Positions 48,865-58,705 of a stretch of DNA of 64,000 bases are shown one piece after another (position 1 is the first letter of the stretch; every line of letters starts with the position of its first letter). Location of the stretch: the NCBI RefSeq assembly GCF_900167255.1, contig NZ_FUYB01000017.1:1-64000 (forward strand), read 5' to 3'. This DNA is from Thiothrix eikelboomii (lineage in GTDB: Bacteria; Pseudomonadota; Gammaproteobacteria; Thiotrichales; Thiotrichaceae). The notes below the pieces were generated by a model. That model had not been told where the DNA came from. It did not search any database and worked only from the letters and a program-made list of their open reading frames with translations. A program made the translations under genes and the position numbers.

Positions 48865-49407
48865 TCAGTTTGCTGAAGAAGCGTCGGTACGTTGAGCAAG
48901 CTTGACGTAATAATTTGCAGAATAGCTAAAAAAGGCGCGTTCTTTCTCAGTAATCGGCCGCATTTGTTTGACGGGGCTACCTGCATATAAATAGCCACCT
49001 GCTAATTGTTTACCTGGTGGGACGAGACTGCCGGCAGCAATAATGCTCTCGTCACCAATCACTGCTCCATCCATGACTGTAGCCGACATGCCAATTAAAC
49101 AACGATTTCCGATGGTGCAAGCATGTAAGACCGCTTTATGCCCAACAATGACCTCATCCCCAATGATTAAAGGGAAACCTGCTGGGGTTGTGAATGAGCT
49201 GCCATGTGTTACGTGCAGTACAGCCCCATCTTGAATATTAGTCCGTTCACCAATGGTGATGGGATTAATATCCGCACGAATCACTACCATTGGCCAGACT
49301 GAACAACCTGCCCCTAAACTGGCTTGTCCACTTACATAAGCAGATTCATCCACCCAGGCTTCAGGATGAATGTTAGGATAATGGCCTTCAAATGCTTTAA
49401 TCGTCAT
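48865..49407 (-). CDS. Gamma-carbonic anhydrase family protein (YrdA-like)
   Basis: A 180-aa left-handed beta-helix protein with hexapeptide repeats (VIRADINPITIGERTNIQDGAVLHVTHG, VGHKAVLHACTIGNRCLIGMSATVMDGAVIG). The His residues in VLHVTHG and VGHKAVLHAC match the metal ligands of gamma-carbonic anhydrases. The start MTIKAFEGHYP at 49407 is chosen over 49455 because it follows the YcgL stop. Activity as carbonic anhydrase is uncertain for this subfamily. Confidence 0.88.
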   Translation of the reverse strand: MTIKAFEGHYPNIHPEAWVDESAYVSGQASLGAGCSVWPMVVIRADINPITIGERTNIQDGAVLHVTHGSSFTTPAGFPLIIGDEVIVGHKAVLHACTIGNRCLIGMSATVMDGAVIGDESIIAAGSLVPPGKQLAGGYLYAGSPVKQMRPITEKERAFFSYSANYYVKLAQRTDASSAN

Positions 49408-49408
49408 C

Positions 49409-49654
49409 TCAACAAGCCTGCTCTTCACCCGGTGGCAATTGTAGATAAAAGCCATTTTCTTGAATATTACGTTTGACTTCGCTGGCTTCGGCTAACACCA
49501 TTTTACGCGCAGTTGATAGTTCGAATTCAAACGAAAACTCCGCATCGCCAAATAGCTTTAACAAAGAAGCAGGTACTTGAGAGAAGTCATCACGCTGAGG
49601 TAAAAACAAATAAGTTTGTTGTTTACGTCGGCTTCGATACACATAACATTGCAT
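49409..49654 (-). CDS. ycgL: YcgL-family protein
   Basis: This 81-aa protein matches the YcgL family: MQCYVYRSRRKQQTYLFLPQRDDFSQVPASLLKLFG at the start, then ENGFYLQLPP at the end. The family is widespread in gammaproteobacteria, with unclear function. It lies just upstream of the gamma-CA gene and 11 bp after the membrane protein gene. Confidence 0.9.
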   Translation of the reverse strand: MQCYVYRSRRKQQTYLFLPQRDDFSQVPASLLKLFGDAEFSFEFELSTARKMVLAEASEVKRNIQENGFYLQLPPGEEQAC

Positions 49655-49665
49655 AAAGCATCCTT

Positions 49666-50340
49666 TTATTCGCGGGTCATTACTTCACTGGAAACTATAT
49701 CGGCGAAGCTTACCTTATGTTCTACCAAGCCACCATTCATACGCCGTTCAATTCTCAATGCACCCGCTTCAGTGTCTAGCAATTTACCCTCATACTGTTG
49801 GCGATCTTTTTGGGTAAGGCGAATGTATTGGCCTTGATATTCGCCGAGTTGTTGGGTATCCACGGCTTTATACGCCATCGTAAATAACGCTGTTTTGGGT
49901 AACTCTTTACCGGTGGGTAAAGGTTGGGCGGGTTGATTGGGATCATCATTCGCTGTTTGTGGCGTGTTAACGGTATGGGTCGTGGAGGGGATTTTAACTT
50001 CCACCGTAGCTTGATTTGTAGCGACCTCACTCGCAGCGACCGGATGAGTAACTTGCTGCGCCGGTAGTTCAAAGCCAGCTTGATGTGCGTATTGATACAC
50101 TTGCTTATCAGCACCCGCAAACCAGGTTGCGACCGCTAATAAGAAGCCAATAAAACCAGCCATCACCCAAGCATACACCTGATGCCAGACACTGGGTAAA
50201 ACCAGGATATTCACGACCGGCAGAATAGCTACAATGCCAGTTAGGAAGTGATGGGCAAAACCGGCAATAATAACCCTTAGCCAGCTTAACAGAAATAGTA
50301 GTAGCCCTATAGCGAAGGCAACAATTAATAGATACTCCAC
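49666..50340 (-). CDS. Membrane protein with C-terminal soluble domain
   Basis: A 224-aa protein with three hydrophobic helices (residues 3-25, 32-52 and 58-75), a Thr/Pro/Gln-rich linker, and a soluble C-terminal domain. The domain (AYKAVDTQQLGEYQGQYIRLTQKDRQQYEGKLLDTEAGALRIERRMNGGLVEHKVSFADI) has the look of a small SH3/Sm-like barrel. It is first in the ycgL-gamma-CA operon, 20 bp after speA. Family unknown. Confidence 0.6.
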   Translation of the reverse strand: MEYLLIVAFAIGLLLFLLSWLRVIIAGFAHHFLTGIVAILPVVNILVLPSVWHQVYAWVMAGFIGFLLAVATWFAGADKQVYQYAHQAGFELPAQQVTHPVAASEVATNQATVEVKIPSTTHTVNTPQTANDDPNQPAQPLPTGKELPKTALFTMAYKAVDTQQLGEYQGQYIRLTQKDRQQYEGKLLDTEAGALRIERRMNGGLVEHKVSFADIVSSEVMTRE

Positions 50341-50360
50341 AGCTAACCCTCTGAGTATTT

Positions 50361-52259
50361 TTAATCTTCTAAATAAGTATAACCGATTAAACCTGCTTCA
50401 ATTTCCCGCAGCAGCATTTTCTGACGATCGGTATTATCTACCGCTGCGGCTAACTTCTTACGGCATTGAGCTAATAGGTTTTTTGGCTCAAAGTGAATAG
50501 AGCGCAGTAGCTCGTCAATCGTGTCTCCGCGTTCAGGTTCACTGATTTGATAGCTGCCATCAGGAAACAGTTCCACATTGATCGAGTCGGTATCACCAAA
50601 TAAATTATGCAAGTCACCTAAAATTTCTTGATAAGCACCCACCATAAAAATACCCAATAGATAAGTTTGATTCGGCTTTAAGGGGTGTAAGGGTAAGGTG
50701 GTTTCTAAGCGTCCATTTTCAACATAGCGCTCGATAGTGCCATCTGAATCACAAGTAAGATCTTGCAGAGTCACACGACGGCTGGGGGCTTCGTCTAAGC
50801 AATGCAAAGGCATAATCGGGAAGATTTGATCAATAGCCCAAGCATCTGGCATGGATTGAAATAAGGAGAAATTACAGAAATATTTATCAGCTAGACGCTC
50901 ACGCAGATGGGTTTGAATTTCAGTTTCTAAGGTATTAAAGATTTCAGGGTTAGCAATCAGTTTTTGGCTAATCGCTCGATGTAAGTTTTCGGCTTGAGCA
51001 CGTTGTTGCAGGTTGATTGCCCCATGCGCATATAAACCATGTGCTTCGCTTAACCAATAAGCCGCATCATGATAAATTTCTGAAGGCGGTACAGTCGTTA
51101 GATTTTGCAACAAACGATAGAGATTATGCAAAATGGTTGGATCTGCTTCTTGTGGCTTATGAATCACAGGAGCGGATTCAGGTTGCTCGGGATCCGTATC
51201 AATGACATTCGTAATCAGCACCGCATGATGGGCTGTCATGCCACGCCCGGATTCAGTGATAAAATCGGGCATGGGCACTTGATAATCCTCACAAGCATCG
51301 AACACGCTACGCACCACGGTATTCGCATATTCTTGTAAGGTGTAATTGATCGAGCCTTCGCTTCGCGAGCGTGAACCTTCATAATCCACCCCTAAGCCAC
51401 CGCCTACATCAATCACTCGAATATTTGCTCCGAGTTGGTGCAGTTCAGCAAAATAGCGGCTGGCTTCACGCATACCGCGTTGGATGTCTTGAATATTTGC
51501 GATCTGCGAACCCATGTGGAAATGTAGGAGCTGTAAGCAGTCGATTTTGCCCGCTTGCTTGAGCGTGGCTAACATATTTAAGGCTTGAGCAGCGGATAAG
51601 CCAAATTTAGATTTTTCTCCACCGGTATTTTGCCATTTACCTTTGCCCAGTGAGTATAAGCGTACCCTTATTCCTAGGAGTGGCTCAATTTGTAGTTTTT
51701 CAGCTTCCTCTAAGGTTTCTAATAGCTCGGAAGGTTTCTCGACAACGATATAGATTTTGTGTCCCATTTGCCGCCCGATGAGCGCGAGGCGTAAATATTC
51801 ACGGTCTTTATAGCCATTGCAAATAATCGTACAGCCTTCTGGTGCTGAGCCAAGTACAGCCATAAGCTCAGGTTTACTTCCAGCCTCAAGACCCACTTGC
51901 TGTTTGCCACCCGCTAAGATCTGTTGGACGACACTGCGTTGTTGATTCACTTTGATAGGATAAATAGCCGTATAGCGGCTGGTTTGACCCGATTCAGCAA
52001 TAGCTTTATTAAACGCAATTTGTAGGCGTTGAACGCGATCATGCAGCACATTCACAAAGCGGACTAGTAATGGGAAGCGCATCTCATTGTCTTGATGAAC
52101 ACGCTGGGCAAATTCGTAGAGATCGACTTGTTGTTGGCTATGCGGCAAGCACATAGCAACATGGCCTTGCTCATTAATATCAAAATAACCGTTGCCCCAA
52201 TGACGAACTCGGTAAAGCTGGCGGGCAGAATCCAGATTCCAATTGCTTTCTGTACGCAT
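50361..52259 (-). CDS. speA: Biosynthetic arginine decarboxylase
   Basis: This 632-aa fold-III PLP enzyme has the PLP-lysine segment YPIKVNQQRSVV, LLHFHMGSQIANIQDI, GGGLGVDYEGSRS, TESGRGMTAHHAV and the C-terminal GAYQEILGDLHNLFGDTD. It converts arginine to agmatine for polyamine synthesis. The length matches SpeA. It is divergent from phaC. Confidence 0.97.
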   Translation of the reverse strand: MRTESNWNLDSARQLYRVRHWGNGYFDINEQGHVAMCLPHSQQQVDLYEFAQRVHQDNEMRFPLLVRFVNVLHDRVQRLQIAFNKAIAESGQTSRYTAIYPIKVNQQRSVVQQILAGGKQQVGLEAGSKPELMAVLGSAPEGCTIICNGYKDREYLRLALIGRQMGHKIYIVVEKPSELLETLEEAEKLQIEPLLGIRVRLYSLGKGKWQNTGGEKSKFGLSAAQALNMLATLKQAGKIDCLQLLHFHMGSQIANIQDIQRGMREASRYFAELHQLGANIRVIDVGGGLGVDYEGSRSRSEGSINYTLQEYANTVVRSVFDACEDYQVPMPDFITESGRGMTAHHAVLITNVIDTDPEQPESAPVIHKPQEADPTILHNLYRLLQNLTTVPPSEIYHDAAYWLSEAHGLYAHGAINLQQRAQAENLHRAISQKLIANPEIFNTLETEIQTHLRERLADKYFCNFSLFQSMPDAWAIDQIFPIMPLHCLDEAPSRRVTLQDLTCDSDGTIERYVENGRLETTLPLHPLKPNQTYLLGIFMVGAYQEILGDLHNLFGDTDSINVELFPDGSYQISEPERGDTIDELLRSIHFEPKNLLAQCRKKLAAAVDNTDRQKMLLREIEAGLIGYTYLED

Positions 52260-52515
52260 GTTAATCCTGCTAAATTTAAAATAATTTGCTGCAATTCGCG
52301 CAGAATACTCGCAAAGTTTCTTAGTGGCTATCTTCGTTGCGCTTAGCCAGCTGTGCTTGGAAAAAATCTTCAGCGGCTTCCTCGACTTTTGTCGGAAAAT
52401 CTCTTGTGCTAAGCATCAAAATCTTTATGATGTTTGGCAAATCTATGCAAGCCAACAACCAAGTTCACTCTATTCCTCTGATTTTCAGGCCACGCTAACT
52501 GAAGGAGCGCAGCTG

Positions 52516-54318
52516 ATGGGCAAACCCTTTGAAGCCAATGCGATCGCTGATCAATTTGACCCTTTTGAACTTCATGCCAATCTTAATAAGGCTTTTGGCT
52601 TGTGGCAGCAATTTCTATTGCGGGCAACGGGTGCGAGCCTTAAGGCGAAACCACGCTTTTCGGCGGGCGATCTAGCCTTTCAAAATTCAGCCCTGCGTTG
52701 GGCAGCAAACCTAGTCTGGCATCCTTTCACGATTGCACAGGCAAACTACCAACTGATTCAAGATCAAGCACAGTTAAGCCAACGAATCGGCCTGCAGATG
52801 CTAGGATTTTCAGGAATGAGTCTTAGCGAAGAGTCCAGTCTCAAAGATCGGCGTTTTAAAGATCCGGCTTGGCGTGAAAATCCTGCTGGCGAAACTTTGA
52901 TGCAAGCCTATTTAAATCTAGCAGATTATTGGAAAAAATTAATTAAGATTACGGAGGGCTTGCCAGAACATGAAGCTCAAAAAGCCGCCTTTTTTTTAAA
53001 TAGTCTAGTGGATGCCTTGGCGCCTAACAACTATGCAGCTAGCAATCCACAAGTATGGAAAATGGTCTATGACACCCAAGGCGCTAATTTAGTCAAAGGC
53101 ATGGAAAATCTTCTCAATGATTTTCAAGACGGTGAATTGCGCATTCGGATGACCGATATGAAGGCCTTTGAACTGGGCAAAGATATTGCGACTACACCGG
53201 GCAAGGTTATTTTCCGTAATCCGCTCATGGAGCTGATTCAGTACAGTCCAAGTACAGAACAAGTGCATCAGCGTCCTTTGTTAATTGTCCCCCCTTGGAT
53301 TAACAAGTTTTATATTCTTGACTTGCGTGAGCAGAATTCCTATGTCAAATGGGCTGTTGAGCAAGGGCATACGGTATTTATTATTTCATGGGCTAACCCA
53401 AGTGCTGAGCAAGCGCATTTAAGCTTTGATGATTATCTCAGTGCAGGTACTTTGGCCGCACTCGATGCGATTGAGCAAGCCACAGGTGAGCGTGAGGTTA
53501 ATATAGTCGGTTATTGTTTAGGGGGGACTTTAACCGGTGCGACTTTAGCTTGGTTGACCGCGAATCAGGATGATCGGATTAAAAGTGCTACTTTCTTCAC
53601 GACTTTGCTCGATTTTTCTGAGCCGGGGGAAATTGGTGTGTTCTTAGATGAGCCGCAAGTGGCTGCTTTAGAGCAACGCATGGAAGATAACGGTGGCTAT
53701 TTAGATGGCAAGAATATGGGGGCAGCCTTCAATATGCTGCGAGCGAATGATTTAATTTGGTCATTCTTTGTGAATTTGTATTTATTGGGCAAAGACCCTA
53801 TGCCCTTTGATTTATTGTTCTGGAATTCAGACAGTACCCGTATGCCGGCTGCTATGCACAGCTTCTATCTACGCAAAATGTATTTAGAAAATAAGCTCTG
53901 CCAACCGAATGGTCTTCAATTATTAGCGACTGACCTTGATCTGAGCACAGTGACAACGCCAGTCTATTTCGTCTCGGCTTATGATGATCATATCGCGCCT
54001 TGGCCTAGTACCTATGCGGGAGCACAATTGTTTTCAGGCCCAGTGCGCTTTGTATTAGGTCAGTCTGGGCATATTGCGGGTATTATTAATCCTGCTTCAG
54101 CGGATAAATACGGCCATTGGGTGAATGAGCAATTACCCGAGTCTGCTGAAGCATGGTTGCAAGCTGCTGCCTTGGTGAAACAATCTTGGTGGCATGATTG
54201 GGATCAATGGATAACTCAATATACAGGCGGTGAAACTGCTGCCCGTGTACCGGGTAGCGGTCAATTAGCAGCACTGGGCGATGCACCCGGTACTTATGTC
54301 CGTGTAAAGGCGAGTTAA
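52516..54318 (+). CDS. phaC: Class I poly(3-hydroxyalkanoate) synthase
   Basis: A 600-aa enzyme read from ATG 52516, where GAAGGAG lies about 8 bases upstream. A longer frame from 52324 has no ribosome site and no family match. It shows the lipase-like box GYCLGG with the catalytic Cys, PPWINKFYILDL, and the C-terminal SGHIAGIINP with the catalytic His. The length fits class I. It polymerises hydroxyacyl-CoA into storage granules. No phaA, phaB or phasin is adjacent. Confidence 0.95.
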   Translation: MGKPFEANAIADQFDPFELHANLNKAFGLWQQFLLRATGASLKAKPRFSAGDLAFQNSALRWAANLVWHPFTIAQANYQLIQDQAQLSQRIGLQMLGFSGMSLSEESSLKDRRFKDPAWRENPAGETLMQAYLNLADYWKKLIKITEGLPEHEAQKAAFFLNSLVDALAPNNYAASNPQVWKMVYDTQGANLVKGMENLLNDFQDGELRIRMTDMKAFELGKDIATTPGKVIFRNPLMELIQYSPSTEQVHQRPLLIVPPWINKFYILDLREQNSYVKWAVEQGHTVFIISWANPSAEQAHLSFDDYLSAGTLAALDAIEQATGEREVNIVGYCLGGTLTGATLAWLTANQDDRIKSATFFTTLLDFSEPGEIGVFLDEPQVAALEQRMEDNGGYLDGKNMGAAFNMLRANDLIWSFFVNLYLLGKDPMPFDLLFWNSDSTRMPAAMHSFYLRKMYLENKLCQPNGLQLLATDLDLSTVTTPVYFVSAYDDHIAPWPSTYAGAQLFSGPVRFVLGQSGHIAGIINPASADKYGHWVNEQLPESAEAWLQAAALVKQSWWHDWDQWITQYTGGETAARVPGSGQLAALGDAPGTYVRVKAS

Positions 54319-54319
54319 T

Positions 54320-54739
54320 ATGAGCGAGGCTAGTATTCGACGCTTAGTGTACAGCTGCAGCTTAGCAGTACGCTGGGGTGATATGGATGCATTTGGACAT
54401 GTGAATAATGCATTGTATCTGCGCTATCTTGAAGAGGCGCGGGTACAAATGCTGGTGAATATGCTAGGTAATCAAATTACTGACGGTGACTTTGCGACGG
54501 TGGTGATTAATGTCAGTTGTACCTTTTTAAAGCCGATCACTTATCCTGACAGTGTACGTATTGATTGTTATGTGGGTGAGCTTGGACGTTCAAGCTTTAT
54601 GACTTGGTATGAAGTGTTTGCGCTTTCTGCTCCTAATGAAATGGCGAGTGAAGGTTCTGCTAAAGTCGTATGGATGGATCGGCGTACTGGTAAGTCTGCC
54701 CCACTCCCCGCTTATCTGGTGCAGGCAGTTACTGGCTAA
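54320..54739 (+). CDS. Acyl-CoA thioesterase (4HBT family)
   Basis: This 139-aa hot-dog fold protein has VRWGDMDAFGHVNNALYLRYLEEARV, the 4-hydroxybenzoyl-CoA thioesterase/YbgC signature with the catalytic Asp in WGDMDAFGHVNN. It is 1 bp after phaC, so it may hydrolyse or balance acyl-CoA in PHA metabolism. The substrate is not visible. Confidence 0.9.
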   Translation: MSEASIRRLVYSCSLAVRWGDMDAFGHVNNALYLRYLEEARVQMLVNMLGNQITDGDFATVVINVSCTFLKPITYPDSVRIDCYVGELGRSSFMTWYEVFALSAPNEMASEGSAKVVWMDRRTGKSAPLPAYLVQAVTG

Positions 54740-54880
54740 TACCTCGGGCATGGCCGCCGTTTTTAGCGACTGGCCTCCTTGAAGCAAGTCCTTGCCGTGC
54801 TCCCCTCCTTCAGGGTGCTTGACCCTTGGCGAGAATTAATGTTCATATCCCTGTTTTCTGGATCAGTTTAGTGGGATGGT

Positions 54881-57800
54881 ATGGACATTCAAGCGCAGCA
54901 TCTTTATCTCCAAAAGCAAATTGATGCACTGACGACGGTGCTCCCTATTCAAGCGCCGCTGCCGGATTTTGTACATTTCAATCCCTTGATGCATTATGAG
55001 CAATTACCCTTTGCACAAGCTTTAAAACAGGTTTATCAGCGTACCGGTGCACTGGCTTATCTCAGCCAAAGTGAGTACCGACGTTTTTATGACCAAGGGC
55101 GAATTACAGCCGCTGATTTACAGGCGGTATTAGCCAGTGAGCCCGAGTTTGGCTCTGATGAGCAAATCTTAGAGGGCTGGACTGTCCGTGATTTAAGCCA
55201 GTTAATGCTCTTGCATCCCATTAAAAAGCTCAGTTATCGACAAGTTCGCTGGAAGATTGAAGAAGAGCAAGCGCTTGAGAAATTTCAGTCTGCCGTGGCA
55301 GCCACTAGCCAAACTCGTTTATTGCAAGCCGCACACGTCGATCCTGCCAATCCGGGATCAGCCCTACAGGCTTTATGGAAAGCAACTTTAAGCCTGCTGG
55401 ATATTCACGAAGATTTTTCTCATCCCGAGGCAGTGACTTATTTAAGTGCCAGTAATTTGAGCCACTTATGGCAGGAGATTAAAGAAACAGCACATTTAGA
55501 TGAGCTGGATATGGAGCAGCAAGTCACCCATGCTGGCCATGAACGCCTGCATCGGTTAATTGAGCAAGTCGGCCCGATGACAACTTTACGCGGCTTATTA
55601 AAAGCTCTGACAGGGGAAGATGTCTTACATACTTTATGCCCGTTGCTATTTCGTCAGTTAGGTCAATGGTTAGATTTAGAGCTTTCGGGGTTAAGTGAGA
55701 AGTCAGGTGGCTTTTTAGCCTATTGGAAAAATTTAGCATTGAATGATCATTTTCCGGGGTTTAGTGAGTTAGATCCTTGGCATGATTACATCCTGTCTCT
55801 AGAGGATAATCCCTTAACCATTATTCGCAGTGAATTAATGCGAATTGGTATTGCTCGTGAAAATTGGGGCGCTTATTTGCGGAGCTTGGCGTTGGAAATG
55901 CCGGGTTGGTCAGGAATGGTGAATTGGCGCGCCCAGCATCCGCAGTATGCAGAGCAACCGACAGCGGTGGCGATGGCTGATTATTTAGCAGTACGTCTCG
56001 TCTTAGAGCATTTGCACTGCCGCCAAGTCACTCGTGAGTATTGGAATATTGAAGCTTCTTTGCCTGAGCTAAGGGGTTATTTCAATCATAATTTACCTGA
56101 ATTATTAGTTCGTTTTTATGCTTGGCAAGCTCGGTTGCCTGAGCATTTGCAAATGCTGGCTTCCGGTTTGTTGAGTGGGATTGGTGATGAGATTTCAGCG
56201 GAGCAATGGCATCAGCTGGCTCATATGATTATGACGTGGAAATTAGCCGCTGGCACGACTTTGCCCGTTCGTATGGATATGTACCAAGTGGTATGGCGGG
56301 TATTTGTCTTATCCCAGCATCTAGGCTTAGCTGCTTCACAGCTAGAACGATTAACTCGGGAGCAGATCGGACGAATTAGCTTGTTGATGCAAGCTTTGGA
56401 TGATCCGAATACGCGGGGTTATTTATGGCTACGTGCCTATGAGCATCATTATCGCTTATCGGTATTTAATGCTTTAATGAGTCCTATCCAATTGAATCAG
56501 CCAAGTCAGCCCTTAGCTCAATTATTGTTTTGTATGGATGATCGTGAGGAGTCGATGCGACGGCATTTAGAGGAAATCGAGCCACGCTTTGTCACTTTGG
56601 GGGTCGCGGGGGTTTTTGGTTTGCCTAACTACTGGCGCAGCTTTAATAATCCAAAAATGCTGAAATTGGCTCAACCAGTGGTAACAGCTGTCCATGAGTT
56701 TCGTGAAGTAGCCGACCCGAGCGATTCGCCTGCAGAGATTGCTGGTTATAGTCATAAACTGAGTCGTTTAGAAAAGCTTAAATTATTTAAAAGTCATGCC
56801 TTACGTCAAAGTGCTTGGCAAACTTGCTTGAGTTTACCCGTCCTAAGTGGCTTAGCGCTGAGTGAATTATTGGGGCGTAGTTTAGCGGCAGGTTCTTATC
56901 AACAGCATAAACAACACCTGATTAAAAACTTGTTAAAACCCGTCAATTTACGAGTGGACTACACGGCAGCCACAGCGACTGCGACCCTAAAAACGACTCA
57001 AGCTCCCCAGTCGGCGCTTCAACTGGGCCTGAATTTAGAAGAGAAAATCGAAAAGATTGCTGTGTTTATTAAGGCGGCGGGTTTTACCCAACGGTTTGCA
57101 CGTCTAGTCTGTTTAATCGCCCATCGTGCCCAGCATTTGAATAATCCTCATTTGCTGGCTTATGGTTGTGGGGCTTGTAGTGGTCGTTTTGGGGGGCCGA
57201 ATGCACGGGCTTTTGTGGGCAGTATCAATGATCCAGAGGTACGTGCGGGTTTAGCACTTAAGCATCATATTCATCTTCCAGCCGATTGTTGGTTTGTCGC
57301 TGCTGAGCACGATACGACCAATGATGATATTACTTGGTTTGACACCGATTTAATCCCTAATACCCATCAGGCTGAATTTGAACATTTGCAAGCACAATTA
57401 GTTAAAGCTTCCCGTGCTTCAGCCCATGAGCGCTGTCGAAAGTTTGCGACCGCTCCTTTAACCCTCTCCCCTCTACAAGCCTATCGACATGTCCATAACC
57501 GTGCGGCAGCTCCCGACCAAGCGCGGGCAGAATTAGGGCATCAAGGTTGTGCAGTCGCTTTTATTGGTAAGCGCACGATGAGCCAACAACGCTTTTGGGA
57601 TCGGCGTTCCTTCTTAATTTCATATGATTATGCACAAGACCCTGAAGGGCGTTTATTAGAGGGGCAATTATTAGGAAATGGTGTGGTCGGGGTAGGGATT
57701 GTACTCGATTATTATTTTTCACGGATTCAAAACGGTTATTTAGGGTCGGGCAGCAAGATCTTACATAATTTAGTCGGGGGCTTTGCAGTTATGGAGGGTA

Positions 57801-58132
57801 CAGCTAGCGATTTACGCACAGGGCTGGCACAGCAAATGACTGAGCTACATGAGCCGATGCGTTTATTAGTCGTGGTAGAGGCTTTAGTCGAAACTGTAAC
57901 CGCGATTTATCAGCGGCAAGCTTATTTAAAACAGTTATTAGATAATGAATGGCTGCAATTGGCTGTAAAAGATCCGCAAGCTGAAGCTTTATATGAATTT
58001 ATTCCAGGTAAGGGATTGATAAAATGGGATAATATTCCCCTACCTTTACCCGTTAGCTCAAGCTCGTTGGATTGGTATTTAGGTAAGCGTGATTATTTAC
58101 CACCTGCCAAAATTATGAGTGTCGCCGCTTGA
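54881..58132 (+). CDS. dabA: DUF2309/DabA inorganic-carbon uptake protein
   Basis: This 1083-aa protein of the UPF0753 family starts with HFNPLMHYEQLPF. It has the beta-carbonic-anhydrase-like zinc site parts LLFCMDDREESMRRHLEE and AYGCGACSGRFGGPNARAF, and later RRSFLISYD and GSGSKILHNLVGGFAVMEG. DabA binds zinc and, with the membrane protein DabB, concentrates inorganic carbon in chemolithoautotrophs. No dabB (NuoL-like) gene is next to it here, which is unusual. It would act at the inner face of the membrane. Confidence 0.93.
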   Translation: MDIQAQHLYLQKQIDALTTVLPIQAPLPDFVHFNPLMHYEQLPFAQALKQVYQRTGALAYLSQSEYRRFYDQGRITAADLQAVLASEPEFGSDEQILEGWTVRDLSQLMLLHPIKKLSYRQVRWKIEEEQALEKFQSAVAATSQTRLLQAAHVDPANPGSALQALWKATLSLLDIHEDFSHPEAVTYLSASNLSHLWQEIKETAHLDELDMEQQVTHAGHERLHRLIEQVGPMTTLRGLLKALTGEDVLHTLCPLLFRQLGQWLDLELSGLSEKSGGFLAYWKNLALNDHFPGFSELDPWHDYILSLEDNPLTIIRSELMRIGIARENWGAYLRSLALEMPGWSGMVNWRAQHPQYAEQPTAVAMADYLAVRLVLEHLHCRQVTREYWNIEASLPELRGYFNHNLPELLVRFYAWQARLPEHLQMLASGLLSGIGDEISAEQWHQLAHMIMTWKLAAGTTLPVRMDMYQVVWRVFVLSQHLGLAASQLERLTREQIGRISLLMQALDDPNTRGYLWLRAYEHHYRLSVFNALMSPIQLNQPSQPLAQLLFCMDDREESMRRHLEEIEPRFVTLGVAGVFGLPNYWRSFNNPKMLKLAQPVVTAVHEFREVADPSDSPAEIAGYSHKLSRLEKLKLFKSHALRQSAWQTCLSLPVLSGLALSELLGRSLAAGSYQQHKQHLIKNLLKPVNLRVDYTAATATATLKTTQAPQSALQLGLNLEEKIEKIAVFIKAAGFTQRFARLVCLIAHRAQHLNNPHLLAYGCGACSGRFGGPNARAFVGSINDPEVRAGLALKHHIHLPADCWFVAAEHDTTNDDITWFDTDLIPNTHQAEFEHLQAQLVKASRASAHERCRKFATAPLTLSPLQAYRHVHNRAAAPDQARAELGHQGCAVAFIGKRTMSQQRFWDRRSFLISYDYAQDPEGRLLEGQLLGNGVVGVGIVLDYYFSRIQNGYLGSGSKILHNLVGGFAVMEGTASDLRTGLAQQMTELHEPMRLLVVVEALVETVTAIYQRQAYLKQLLDNEWLQLAVKDPQAEALYEFIPGKGLIKWDNIPLPLPVSSSSLDWYLGKRDYLPPAKIMSVAA

Positions 58133-58218
58133 TAACTGAACCAATCCTCTGAAAATGAGTCCATAATCTGTTTAGGGAAGATGCCAAGCTAACCTTATGA
58201 TGGAGACTCAAGATTAAG

Positions 58219-58617
58219 ATGCAAACGGTGATCTATTTATTGGGTTTACTCCTAGCCGTGAGTTTACCCCTCCAAGCGGATACGCATAATCTGTTGCCTG
58301 TGCAGGAGGCGGTGGCTGCTGAAGCACCCGTGGATTCAGATAGCAAAAAACTCATGCAGGAGCTATGTGAAAGTTATGCAAATGATGAAGGTTTACAAGG
58401 TAGTGAGCGTGAGGCCAATATTAATACCTGTTTAATCAGTATGACGACGGATCTATCCGATATAGAAACGACCGCCAGTGCCATCGTTGAACTCAATGAG
58501 CCGCCGATAGATGAAGTCGCAACTCATCCAGAAGCTTTGATCGCCAATGAGCTAGTCGACCAACCCCTCCCCGGTTCAGAAGAACTCATTACGCATACAC
58601 CGCTCAAGACTGAATAG
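58219..58617 (+). CDS. Small exported acidic protein
   Basis: A 132-aa protein with a signal peptide (VIYLLGLLLAVSLPLQA) and an acidic mature part with two Cys (ELCESYAND and NINTCLISM), which could form a disulfide. No known family. GGAG lies upstream of the ATG. Confidence 0.6.
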   Translation: MQTVIYLLGLLLAVSLPLQADTHNLLPVQEAVAAEAPVDSDSKKLMQELCESYANDEGLQGSEREANINTCLISMTTDLSDIETTASAIVELNEPPIDEVATHPEALIANELVDQPLPGSEELITHTPLKTE

Positions 58618-58630
58618 AGCTATTGACCTG

Positions 58631-58700
58631 CCCGATAATACATCTTAAGGTGTTTGGATAACTAATAGCAAAGACCTAAGGCTTAAGGTCTATTATCGGG
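58631..58700 (+). promoter_or_regulatory. Hairpin next to the ribosome site of the next gene
   Basis: CCCGATAATA (58631-58640) and TATTATCGGG (58691-58700) are a perfect 10-bp inverted pair. A smaller AGACCT/AGGTCT hairpin (58672-58691) lies between them. The right arm runs into the GGGGG ribosome site just before ATG 58706, so the fold could hide it. Confidence 0.45.
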
Positions 58701-58705
58701 GGCTG

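Noticed and set aside
52324-52515. N-terminal extension of phaC
   Set aside because: The frame is open, but the ribosome site and the family length place the start at 52516.
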